NCBI GenBank assembly: GCA_963738615.1
Contig: CAVTXI010000004.1
Coordinates: forward strand, 496,001-560,000
Source: CAVTWY01 sp963738615
GTDB taxonomy: Bacteria; Pseudomonadota; Gammaproteobacteria; Burkholderiales; Burkholderiaceae_C
DNA: 64,000 nucleotides
Direction: 5' to 3'
Shown: one piece after another, positions 20,050 through 28,139 of the stretch
Numbering within the stretch: the first letter of the stretch is position 1
Layout of the letters: the number at the start of each line of letters is the position of its first letter
Made by a program: the position numbers and the translations under genes
Notes under the pieces: model-generated
Told to the model about the DNA's origin: nothing
What the model saw: the letters and a program-made list of their open reading frames with translations, nothing else
The model's database searches: none

Positions 20050-21016
20050 TCAATCGATCGTCGCGCCGCTGTCCTTGACGATCTTGGCCCACTTGGGCAA
20101 GTCGTCCTTGATCATCGCGGCGAACTGTTCGGGTGTGCTGACGGAGGGCTCACACCCCACCTGCGCGAGCTTCTCTTTCACGTCGGGCGCAGCCAGCACC
20201 TTCGCCACTTCAGCCTGAAGCTGCGCGACGATCGCCTTGGGCGTACCCGCGGGCGCCAGCAGCCCGTACCACGGCGTCGAGCCGAAGCCCTCGAGCGTCT
20301 CGCCGATCGTCGGCGCATCGGGCAGCGCGGCCACGCGCTTCTCGTTGACGACGCCCAGCACCTTCAGCTTGCCGCTCTTGATGAACGCAATCGACGACGG
20401 CAGGCTTTGCACCGACACCTGCACCTGCCCGCCCACCAGATCCGTCACCGCCGCCGACGCACCCTTGTACGGCACGTGCAGCAGATCGATGCCTGCGGCC
20501 TTGCCGAGCATCTCGCCGATCAGGTGATTGAGCGTGCCGTTGCCCGCCGACGCGATGTTGATCTTGCCTGGCGCCGCTTTCGCCGCCGCGACCAACTCAT
20601 TGACGTTGTTCGGCTTGAACTCGTTGTTCGCGACGAGCACGTAGCCCGCGGTGGCCACCGGCGTGATCGGCTCGAAGTCCTTCACCGGATCGAACCCGGT
20701 GCTCTTGTACAGCGCCGGGTTGATGACGTGCGCGCTGTTGACGGTGAGCACCAACGTGTAGCCGTCGTTCTTCGCCTTCGCCGCCGCCGCGGTGCCGAGG
20801 TTGCCGCCCGCGCCGGGCTTGTTGTCGACGATGAACTGCTGGCCGAGTCTGTTCGGTGAGCTTCTGCGCGACGATGCGCGCGATGGTGTCGTTGGCGCCA
20901 CCGGGCGCCTGCGGCACGATCACCGTGACGGTTTTGCTCGGGTACTTGTCCTGCGCGGCGGCGGCGCCGGCAGCCAATGCCAGCGCGAGCGCCGCGAAGG
21001 CGATGCGGGTCTTCAT
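20050..21016 (-). CDS. Bug/TctC-family periplasmic solute-binding protein, frameshift near 20845
   Basis: A tripartite-tricarboxylate-transporter type receptor of about 320 residues. The signal peptide MKTRIAFAALALALAAGAAA-AQ is followed by YPSKTVTVIVPQAPGGANDTIARIVAQKLTEQ. One extra base at about 20845 shifts the frame, and LGQQFIVDNKPGAGGNLGTAAAAK continues in the next one. The characteristic LLHVPYKGASAAVTDLVGGQVQ loop and the DAPTIGETL segment are present. Many betaproteobacterial Bug proteins are orphan receptors without adjacent TctAB membrane subunits, as here. It probably brings in the acid handled by the CoA transferase and lyase downstream. Confidence 0.88.
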
Positions 21017-21158
21017 GTCGATGTCTCCTGCGTTTGTCGGTTCGTTCGAACAGCCGGGGAGATTGTGGAAAGCACGAGCCCGCCGCGGAATGACCGCGAC
21101 GAGAGAACAGCTTTCGCGGTTCGCGAAAGCGGGTGCGGGAAAGCCCGAGATCCGCCCG

Positions 21159-21194
21159 CCATCCACGCCGCCATCCACGCCGACATCCACGCCG
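21159..21194. repeat. Three-copy 12-bp tandem repeat in an intergenic region
   Basis: Three adjacent copies of CCATCCACGCCG (the third begins with A) between the divergent Bug receptor and enolase-superfamily genes. The rest of the 244-base gap (21017-21260) holds no recognisable gene; it includes GCGGTTCGCGAAAGCGGG with an internal TTCGCGAA palindrome at about 21119-21126 that could be a regulator site. Confidence 0.7.
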
Positions 21195-21260
21195 ACAGCC
21201 TTGACAGCGGACTCGCGCTGACCGAACGTGCTTCGCCACCTTCCCCTCTGGAGCCGCCCC

Positions 21261-22376
21261 ATGGTCAACCCCAGCCCCGCCACCCGCCTCACGCTGCACA
21301 GCGTCGGCTTGCGCGTCGTCGTCGCGCCGCTGCGGCGGCCGATCGTGTCGAACCCGATCGTCGGGCGCTTCACCGAGTGGCCGTTCATCCTGATCGACTT
21401 GCGCACGAACGAAGGCGTGGTCGGACGCGCCTACCTCGAGCCCTACGTGCTCGGCTCGGCGCGCTACATCGTGCCGGCGATCGAGGCCGCCGCCGAGCGC
21501 CTGGTCGGCGCGCCGCTCGCGCCGATCGACGCGTTCCGCAGCAGCGTGCAGGCGCTGCACCTGCACGGACGCGAAGGCGTCAGCCTGATCGCGGCGGCCG
21601 GGCTCGACATGGCGATCTGGGACGCGTTCGCGAAGGCCGCAAACCAGCCGCTGGCGACTTGCCTGGGCGGCAGCGTCGGGCCGGTTCGCGCCTACAACAC
21701 GAATGGCTTGTGGCTGCTGCCGCCAGGCGAGTTGGCCGCCGAGGCGCACTCGCTGGTCAACGAAGGCGGGTTCGGCGCGATCAAGATGCGCTTCGGCCGC
21801 ACGACCCTCGCCGCCGACCTCGAGGCGGTGCGCATCGTGCGCGACGCGATCGGCCCAGGCGTGCGCTTGATGTCGGACTTCAACCAGGCGCTGGACCGCG
21901 GCGAGGCGCTCTTAAGGCTGCACGCACTCGACGACCAGGGCTTGCAATGGTTCGAAGAGCCGATCCAGTTCGACGACCTCGAGGGCTGCGCGCAACTGGC
22001 GCGCGAGCTGAAGACGCCGATCCAGATCGGCGAAAACATCTACGGCCCTCGCGGCTTCTGGCGCGCGGTGCAGGCGCAAGCGGCCGACCTGTACATGCCC
22101 GACCTGATGCGCATCGGCGGCGTGACCGGCTGGCTGCGCTGCGCCGCGATCGCAGGGGCCGCGGGGCTGCCGCTGTCGAGCCACCTATACCCCGAGGTCA
22201 GCGCGCATTTGCTGCGCGTGAGCGAGACGGCGGATTGGCTCGAGTGGCGCGATTGGGCGCATCCATTTCTGGCGGCGCCGTTCGAGGTACGTGATGGCGT
22301 CGTGGTGGTGCCCGATCGGCCGGGGAACGGAATCGAGTGGGATGAGGGGGCGGTGAAGCGGTTGTTGCGGACTTGA
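21261..22376 (+). CDS. Mandelate racemase-like enolase superfamily enzyme
   Basis: 371 residues with both enolase-superfamily domains, strikingly like mandelate racemase along its length. The metal ligands correspond to D206 (SDFNQ), E232 (FEEP) and E258 (IGEN). The His-Asp dyad is H308 (SSHL) with D281 (MPDLMRIGGVTGW), and the electrophilic Glu is E328 (DWLE). The lysine face reads K175-M-R177, where mandelate racemase has K164-T-K166, so the base that removes the proton from S-substrate is replaced by Arg. It may therefore be a dehydratase or a racemase with altered stereopreference rather than a mandelate racemase. The ATG at 21261 fits the family N-terminus. Confidence 0.88.
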   Translation: MVNPSPATRLTLHSVGLRVVVAPLRRPIVSNPIVGRFTEWPFILIDLRTNEGVVGRAYLEPYVLGSARYIVPAIEAAAERLVGAPLAPIDAFRSSVQALHLHGREGVSLIAAAGLDMAIWDAFAKAANQPLATCLGGSVGPVRAYNTNGLWLLPPGELAAEAHSLVNEGGFGAIKMRFGRTTLAADLEAVRIVRDAIGPGVRLMSDFNQALDRGEALLRLHALDDQGLQWFEEPIQFDDLEGCAQLARELKTPIQIGENIYGPRGFWRAVQAQAADLYMPDLMRIGGVTGWLRCAAIAGAAGLPLSSHLYPEVSAHLLRVSETADWLEWRDWAHPFLAAPFEVRDGVVVVPDRPGNGIEWDEGAVKRLLRT

Positions 22377-22400
22377 TGGCTGGCACCCGCGTCGTCGGGA

Positions 22401-23332
22401 TCAGGGCGAACGAGTGTTGGTTCGACGGATGCTGGTTGGCGGTTGCGTCAGGTGATCCAACAGCAGCCTGACGGGCCGCGCCAACGCCTGCACGTCGCGC
22501 AAGCCGATCAACAGCTCGCGCTCGGCCCAGGCGTCGGTCAGCGCGATGCGGTGCAGCCCCATCGATGCGGCGTGCGGCTTCACCGCCGCGTCGGGCAGCA
22601 CGCCGATGCCCAAGCCGACCGCCACCATCTGGCACATGGCGTCGAAGCTGCGCACGTGGATGCGCACGCGCAACGCGCTGGCCCATCGCTTGCGCCTCGA
22701 TCGCAAGGCGCTGCGCCAACGATGTGGCCTGCGACAGGCCGACGAACTCGTGCTCGGTGGCGTCGGCGAAGGCGATCGTCTCGCGCGCCGCGAGCGCGTG
22801 GCCCTTCGGCACGACGAGCACGAGCTTGTCGCGTCGGTAGTGCAGGGTCTGCAACCCGAGCGTTGGCGTGCGCTCGGCGAAGATGCCCAGATCGGCGCGG
22901 CCATCCAACACCGCCAGCACCGTATCGGCACTGTCCTTCTCTTGAAGCTCGATGCGCACCCCTGCATGCGCCGAGATGAAGCCGGCCAGATCGCCGGGCA
23001 GGAACTGAGTGGTCGGCCGACGTGTTGGCCCACAGGCGCACCACGCCGACGATGCCGGCCGCGTGGTCCGACAGGTCGGCCGCGAGTTGATCGACGTTAG
23101 CCAGGATGCGCTGCGCATGACGATGCAGCGCCTGCCCCGCAGCGGTCAGCGTCACGCCGCGCGAGTGGCGCTCGAGCAGCGTGGCGCCGACGCTGTCTTC
23201 CAGATCGGTGATGCGCTTGCTGGCCGCACCGACAGCAAGGCGCGCCAACTCGGCCCCCTTGCTGATGCTGCCGGTGCGCGCGACCAGGGTGAACAGCGAC
23301 AGCGAGACAAGGTCGACGCGGTGCAGGTTCAT
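22401..23332 (-). CDS. LysR-family transcriptional regulator, two frameshifts
   Basis: The winged-helix N-terminus (VSLSLFTLVARTGSISKGAELARLAVGAASKRITDLEDSVGATLLERH) is clear from the ATG at 23332. The effector-binding part is split by frame changes near 23010 and 22680 but continues through the second frame (LAVLDGRADLGIFAERTPTL, LVLVVPKGHALAARETI) and the third (MCQMVAVGLGIGVLPDAAVKP) to 22401. The rejoined length is about 310 residues. It lies directly behind the exported cyclase gene on the same strand. Its target is probably that operon or the divergent enolase-superfamily gene. Confidence 0.82.
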
Positions 23333-23369
23333 GGCGAGCCCACCACCGCGCGAACCCGAGTCGCGGGGC

Positions 23370-24318
23370 TCAATACACGAAGATCGGATTGATGATCGCC
23401 TGCACCGCCGCCCGTGATGCGCGACGGCCCGAGCGTGAACATGCCCTCGTAGACCTTGTCCTTCACCGCTTCTTCGGCGTTCACGTTCTCGAGGATGTAG
23501 ATCCCGTTCATCGGCAGCAGGATCTGGTGCACGTAGAACACCTTCTTCGGGTCCTCGAACGGCAGCACCTCGAGGCCCCAGGTGTCGGCGCCGACCATCG
23601 CGACATTCAACGACGCGAGGTAGTTCGCGCCGTCGACGCCCAGGCCCGGTTCGGCCGAGCCGTAGCGTTTGTCGTCCTTGCCGATCAGCTTGGTCCAGCC
23701 GGTGTAGAAGATCACCACGTCGCCCTTGTTGATCTTCATATTGCCCTGGCGTGCCAGTGCGTCGTTGATCTCCTTGCGGTTGAACGCGGTGCCTTCGGGC
23801 ACCGGGTCTTTGCCGGTCAGGCCGACCATGTCGAGGATGACTGCGCGCGTGGCGATCGCGGGCACGTTCTCGATGCCCAGCTTCTTCATCCCACCGGCCG
23901 ACACGATGTCTTTGCCCTGCAGGCAGTTGTAGTAGACGCCATCGATGCCGATGTGCGCGAGACCATCGATCTGCGAGCCGACGCCGACCCAGCCGGTGAT
24001 GATGTCGTCGTGGTAGTTGGTCTTGGTCTCGCCCAGCGAGCCGCCGTATTCCTGCCCCGGCGTGAGCACGGTCACGTTGAACGTGCGCGGCGGGAAGGCA
24101 GGCGTTTTGCTGTTGGTCTCGATGCCCATCCGGATCGACTTGCCGCGCTTGACGAGCTTGACGGCGTCGAGCACGTTGGCGCTGGTGATGTTGTTGATCG
24201 CACCCGCCTGATCGTCGGCGCCCCACTTCGACTTGTGGCACTTCTCGATCATCTGTGCGTTCGCGCCGGCCATGCAAAGAGCGGCCGCGACGGCAGCGGT
24301 GATGGCGTTGAGCTTCAT
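23370..24318 (-). CDS. Exported cyclase-family (kynurenine formamidase-like fold) protein
   Basis: About 315 residues with a cleavable signal peptide (MKLNAITAAVAAALCMAGANA). The body matches the cyclase family PF04199, metal-dependent hydrolases that include bacterial kynurenine formamidase. The family metal motif appears as G-V-G-S-Q-I-D-G-L-A-H-I-G; the usual first His (HxGTHxD) is Ser/Gln here, a variant also found in larger periplasmic members, so the metal site may differ. The uninterrupted frame ends at 23329, overlapping the LysR start by four bases. A one-base correction near 23405 instead gives a hydrophobic end (AIINPIFVY) and a stop at 23370, which looks more natural. The substrate is unknown. 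Confidence 0.8.
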
Positions 24319-24366
24319 GGCGATGTCTCCGTTATCGGTTGTTGGGGGGCGGATCGTAGATCGGAT

Positions 24367-25143
24367 TCAACTCAGCATCTGCGTATCTCCGCAAACCGAA
24401 ATCGCCTGCCCCGACACCGTCGCCGCGCGAGCACTGGACAAGAACACCACGTAGTCGGCCAGCTGCTCCTCGCTCACGTACTGCTTGATCGACGTGCCGG
24501 CAAAAGCGCTGCGCTCGACCTCTTCGAACGACACGCCGCGCGCTTGGGCCTTGGCGTTCAGCACGCGCTGCTGCCGCTGGCCCGCGACGATGCCGGGAAG
24601 CAGCGCGTTGACGCGGATGTTGTCGGGGCCGAGCTCGATGGCCAGCGAGCGCATCAGGCCGATCACGCCCCACTTGGCCGCGGCGTACGGTGTGCGCAGT
24701 GCAAAACCAAGTCGGCCGGCGAGTGACGACACGTTGGCGATGCTGGCATTCGGTGAATGGCGCAGCAACGGCACGGCCAGACGCACGCAGTTGAACTGGC
24801 CGGTCAGGTCGATGGCGATGCAGCGGTCCCAGTCGTCAGGGTCGATGGCGTCGACCTTGCCCGTGGGGCCTGCGATGCCGGCGTTGTTGATCAGGCAGTC
24901 CAGCCCGCCCAGGTGGGCCCGCGCCGCGCCAAACCAGCGTGCCACCTGATCGCGCTGCGAAACGTCGCATGCAACCGCATGCAGTGATGCGTCGGTGGTT
25001 GCCAAGGCCTTCAATGCGGCAACATCCACGTCACACACGCTGACCCGCGCACCTTCGCGAACGAAGGCACGCGCAATCGCCAAGCCGATGCCGCCCGCGC
25101 CGGCCGAGATCATCACGCTTGCGTCTTTCAGTCCGAGATCCAT
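24367..25143 (-). CDS. Short-chain dehydrogenase/reductase (SDR)
   Basis: 258 residues, a classical SDR. The nucleotide-binding motif is SAGAGGIGLAIAR (about 13-25); an aspartate follows beta-2 (VCDVDVAAL), which favours NAD(H); NNAGIAG stabilises the fold. The catalytic triad is Ser in NVSSLAGR, Tyr and Lys in YAAAKWG. The C-terminus ends with the usual SGQAISVCGD loop. It sits between the exported cyclase and the GntR regulator on the same strand, so it probably belongs to the catabolic set controlled by that regulator. The substrate is not predictable. Confidence 0.92.
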   Translation of the reverse strand: MDLGLKDASVMISAGAGGIGLAIARAFVREGARVSVCDVDVAALKALATTDASLHAVACDVSQRDQVARWFGAARAHLGGLDCLINNAGIAGPTGKVDAIDPDDWDRCIAIDLTGQFNCVRLAVPLLRHSPNASIANVSSLAGRLGFALRTPYAAAKWGVIGLMRSLAIELGPDNIRVNALLPGIVAGQRQQRVLNAKAQARGVSFEEVERSAFAGTSIKQYVSEEQLADYVVFLSSARAATVSGQAISVCGDTQMLS

Positions 25144-25171
25144 GGCGGCGTCCGTATCGTGGGTGAAGGAG

Positions 25172-25849
25172 CTATTTCAGCGGCAGCGCACCACTGGCCA
25201 GGATGTATTCGGCCGTGTTGCGGATGTCTTCGTGCAGCGCGTTGCGTGCGGCGTCAGCGTCGCCGCTCGAGATGGCGGCCACCATCTGCGCATGGCAAGT
25301 CGCGGCAATGCCGCTCGCCAAGCGGCCGGTGCCGACGCGCAGGTCGAGGTTCAGCAGCGGCCCGATGCGCAGCCACAGCCCTTCGATGAGGGCGGTCAGC
25401 GTGGGCATGCCCGCAGCGCGATAGACCGCGAAGTGCAGGTTGGCGTTGGCGACGATGGCCGCATCGACGTCCGGCGTGCGACGCCGGCTCTCGCGACGGA
25501 ATGCCGCGTCGTGTCGCCGCATCTCCGCCCGGTGCGTACCACCGCGCTGAAGCGCCGCGTGCTCGGCCGCCATGCCTTCGAGGTTCATGCGGATCAACAC
25601 CAGCTCGCGAAACTGCGGCGCCGACATCAGCGGAACCAGCACCGCGCGTTTGGGCGACACCTCGAGCGCCCGCTCGGCCACCAGCCGCGACACGGCGTCG
25701 CGCACGGGCTGCATCGACACGCCGAGTTCCTGCGCCAGCGTGCGCAGCGACAGCCGATCACCCGGTGCCAGCATGCCGGTGATGAGCTGCGCGCGCAGAT
25801 GCGACTGCACCTGCGTGCCCAGGGTCGGATCGATGGCAGGCATGCGCAA
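25172..25849 (-). CDS. GntR-family (FCD subfamily) transcriptional regulator
   Basis: 225 residues. The N-terminal winged helix reads LRAQLITGMLAPGDRLSLRTLAQELGVSMQPVRDAVSRLVAERAL (about 18-65), the GntR pattern of P-G-x-x-L, L-A-x-x-L-G-V-S and P-V-R-x-A-x-x-x-L. The C-terminal helical FCD domain has the metal-type His/Asp residues (N-x-x-F-H-like segment NANLHFAVYRAAG and HAQMVAAISSGDADAARNALHEDI). A second in-frame ATG lies at 25843. It is divergent from the ABC transporter operon, and a palindrome in the shared region is a candidate operator. Confidence 0.9.
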   Translation of the reverse strand: MRMPAIDPTLGTQVQSHLRAQLITGMLAPGDRLSLRTLAQELGVSMQPVRDAVSRLVAERALEVSPKRAVLVPLMSAPQFRELVLIRMNLEGMAAEHAALQRGGTHRAEMRRHDAAFRRESRRRTPDVDAAIVANANLHFAVYRAAGMPTLTALIEGLWLRIGPLLNLDLRVGTGRLASGIAATCHAQMVAAISSGDADAARNALHEDIRNTAEYILASGALPLK

Positions 25850-25926
25850 CAGTCAGGCCGGTCGTGCGTCGAATCGGGTTTGAGTGGATGCCCGCTGGAC
25901 AAAGCGCAGCAGCGAGGGCAGGATAA

Positions 25927-25938
25927 CTGTGATCACAG
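25927..25938. promoter_or_regulatory. Palindrome CTGTGATCACAG, candidate GntR operator
   Basis: A perfect 12-bp palindrome between the divergent gntR (start 25849) and substrate-binding protein (start 25991) genes. FCD-type GntR regulators usually bind short palindromes of this sort (TGT-x4-ACA cores) near their own promoters. The site could control both directions. The link to this regulator is inferred from position only. Confidence 0.5.
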
Positions 25939-25990
25939 ACTGATGGCAAGGCTGTGACTCGCCAACAGCCCAAATTAGGAGACGAAGCCC

Positions 25991-27232
25991 ATGAGCGAAT
26001 CCATCGACACCCGTCGGCGCAGCGTCGTTGCCGGCGCATCAGCCATCGCGGCGCTGGGCTTTCCGGCGCTGGTGCGCGCGCAGTCGGACGTGATCCGCAT
26101 CGGACACCTCACGCCGCGCACCGGCTTCCTCGGCCCGTTGGGCGAATTTGCGGTTCAGGCCGCCGACATGGCGGTGGCCGAGATCAATGCGGCAGGCGGC
26201 ATCAACGGCCGCAAGGTCGAGTTGCTGAAAGAAGACTCGGTCAACCCGCAGACCGCGTCGACCAAAGCCGAACGCATGGTCGAGCGCGACAAGGTGGCCT
26301 GCATCATCGGCGAGATCTCGTCGGCGTCGTGTCTGGCGATCAGCCAGGTGGCCGAGCGCACGCGCACCCTCTTCATCAACACCGGCGGCAACTCCGACGA
26401 GCTGCGTGGCAAGGGCTGCAAGAAGTTCATGTTCCACATCGAGAGCCAGAACTCGATGTATGTCAAAACCTGCGGCCGGTCGCTGATGGCGCAGGGATTG
26501 GTGAAAGACAAGAAGTGGTTCTCGCTGACGGCCGACTACGCCTTCGGCCACGACTTGCTGAGGGTGTCCAAGCGATTCATGTCAGCCAACGGCGGCACGT
26601 TCGCAGCCGACAAGCTGGTGCCCACCGATGCCACCGACTTCTCGCCGCTGCTGCTCGAAATTCGCAACGCCAAGCCCGACCTGGTGATCTCGAACCTGGC
26701 CGGCAACCAGGTCACCAACTTCCTGAAGCAGTACTCGGAGTTCGGGCTGAACCTGCCGGTCGCCGGCTTCGGCTTCGACACCGCGCTGGCCTGGGCCGCG
26801 GGCAAGGGCAACTTCCTGGGCACCTGGCCGGTGGTGTGGCACCACCTGATCGACACCCCGGCGTCGAAGAAATTCGTCGGCGACTTTACGAAGCTCTACA
26901 ACCGCCCGCCGGAGAACCAGGCCTGGGGCGACTACAACGCGATCAAGCTCGTCGCGCAGGCGATAGCCGAGACCAAATCAGTCGAGTCCGACAAGCTGGT
27001 CGAGCACTTCGAGAAGGGCGCGAAGTTCGGCTTGATGAAAACGCGCGAGGGCTACTTCCGCAAGGCGGACCATCAGATGATGCACGAGATGTACACCGTG
27101 CAAGCGCTGCCGGCGGCGGAGATCAAGAACAACTACGACGTCTTCCGATCGTCGCAGCCCGTGCCGATGCCGAACGAATCCCTCGAGGTGATTGCATCCA
27201 CGGCCGAGGAGAACGAGTGCAAGATGGCTTGA
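25991..27232 (+). CDS. Branched-chain amino acid-type ABC transporter substrate-binding protein (LivK-like)
   Basis: 413 residues of the periplasmic-binding-protein type I fold. The twin-arginine-like leader (RRRSVVAGASAIAALGFPALVRAQ) ends in an A-Q cleavage site. The body shows IRIGHLTPRTGFLGPLGE, AAGGINGRKVELLKED and the IGEISSASCLAISQVAE region. A strong ribosome binding site (AGGAG, 25977-25981) precedes the ATG. In this family the ligand may be an amino acid, aromatic acid, amide or other carboxylate; downstream enzymes point to a 3-hydroxy acid here. It is first in an operon with livH and the fused livMGF. Confidence 0.9.
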   Translation: MSESIDTRRRSVVAGASAIAALGFPALVRAQSDVIRIGHLTPRTGFLGPLGEFAVQAADMAVAEINAAGGINGRKVELLKEDSVNPQTASTKAERMVERDKVACIIGEISSASCLAISQVAERTRTLFINTGGNSDELRGKGCKKFMFHIESQNSMYVKTCGRSLMAQGLVKDKKWFSLTADYAFGHDLLRVSKRFMSANGGTFAADKLVPTDATDFSPLLLEIRNAKPDLVISNLAGNQVTNFLKQYSEFGLNLPVAGFGFDTALAWAAGKGNFLGTWPVVWHHLIDTPASKKFVGDFTKLYNRPPENQAWGDYNAIKLVAQAIAETKSVESDKLVEHFEKGAKFGLMKTREGYFRKADHQMMHEMYTVQALPAAEIKNNYDVFRSSQPVPMPNESLEVIASTAEENECKMA

Positions 27233-27260
27233 GTGCGTGATGGTCTGAAGCACAGCACGC

Positions 27261-28130
27261 ATGCTCTTCGTTCAGCACCTGCTCAACGGCCTGCTGGCCG
27301 GCGCCTACTACCTGCTGATCGCGCTCGGGCTGTCGCTCATCTTCTCGCTGGGCGGCATCGTCAACCTGGCGCATGGCGCGTTCTATGCCATTGGCGCCTA
27401 CCTGGCGGTCACCCTTGGCGCGTCGCTCGGCTTTGCCGGTGCGGCGCTGCTGTCACCGCTGCTGGTGGGCCTGCTCGGTGTCGTCATCGAGAGGCTTTTG
27501 TTCCGCCGCTTCTACAAGGCCGACCCTGCCCTGTCGCTGCTGCTGACCTTCGGCCTGGCGATGGTGGCCGAGCAGGCGTTGCGCATGATCTTCGGCGCGC
27601 CGCCACTGTCGTGGTCGATCCCCGAGGCGCTGCGCGGGCAGGTCTTCGTCGGTGACTTCGTCTACCCGCGATACCGGCTGATGTTGCTGGCCGTGGCCGC
27701 CGCCTGCGTAGCCGGACTGTGGTTCCTGCTTCAGCGCACGCCGTTCGGCCGCGTGGTCCGTGCCGGTGTGCAGAACCCGGACATGGTCGGCGCACTGGGT
27801 ATCTCGCTCGAGCCGTACATGGCGGCGATTGCATTCCTGGGCGTCGGGCTGGCAGGGTTGGCGGGTGTGATGCTGGCGCCGATCTTCAGTATTCATCCCG
27901 CGATGGGCGCCGAGATCATCACGTCGGCGTTTGTCGTCGTCGTGATCGGCGGTCTCGGTTCGTTCTGGGGCGTGGTGTTGGCCGCGCTGATCGTCGGTGC
28001 GACCAAAGGTGTCGTGACCGCAGCGGGTTACTCGCAGTATTCCGAAGCAGCGATCTATCTGCTGATGCTGCTGGTGTTGCTGGTGCGCCCGCGCGGCTTG
28101 TTCGGCGACCGCATCCAGCGCTTCGAGTAG
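27261..28130 (+). CDS. ABC transporter permease LivH-like
   Basis: 289 residues with about eight membrane helices, the LivH-type inner-membrane half of a branched-chain amino acid type importer. Family features are the N-terminal LLNGLLAGAYYLLIALGLSLIFSLGGIVNLAHGAFYAIGAY and the coupling segment FGRVVRAGVQNPDMVGALGI, with a C-terminal VVVIGGLGSFWGVVLAALIVG. It lies 28 bases after the binding-protein gene, and the fused permease/ATPase gene follows 9 bases later. Confidence 0.92.
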   Translation: MLFVQHLLNGLLAGAYYLLIALGLSLIFSLGGIVNLAHGAFYAIGAYLAVTLGASLGFAGAALLSPLLVGLLGVVIERLLFRRFYKADPALSLLLTFGLAMVAEQALRMIFGAPPLSWSIPEALRGQVFVGDFVYPRYRLMLLAVAAACVAGLWFLLQRTPFGRVVRAGVQNPDMVGALGISLEPYMAAIAFLGVGLAGLAGVMLAPIFSIHPAMGAEIITSAFVVVVIGGLGSFWGVVLAALIVGATKGVVTAAGYSQYSEAAIYLLMLLVLLVRPRGLFGDRIQRFE

Positions 28131-28139
28131 TAGCCCACG

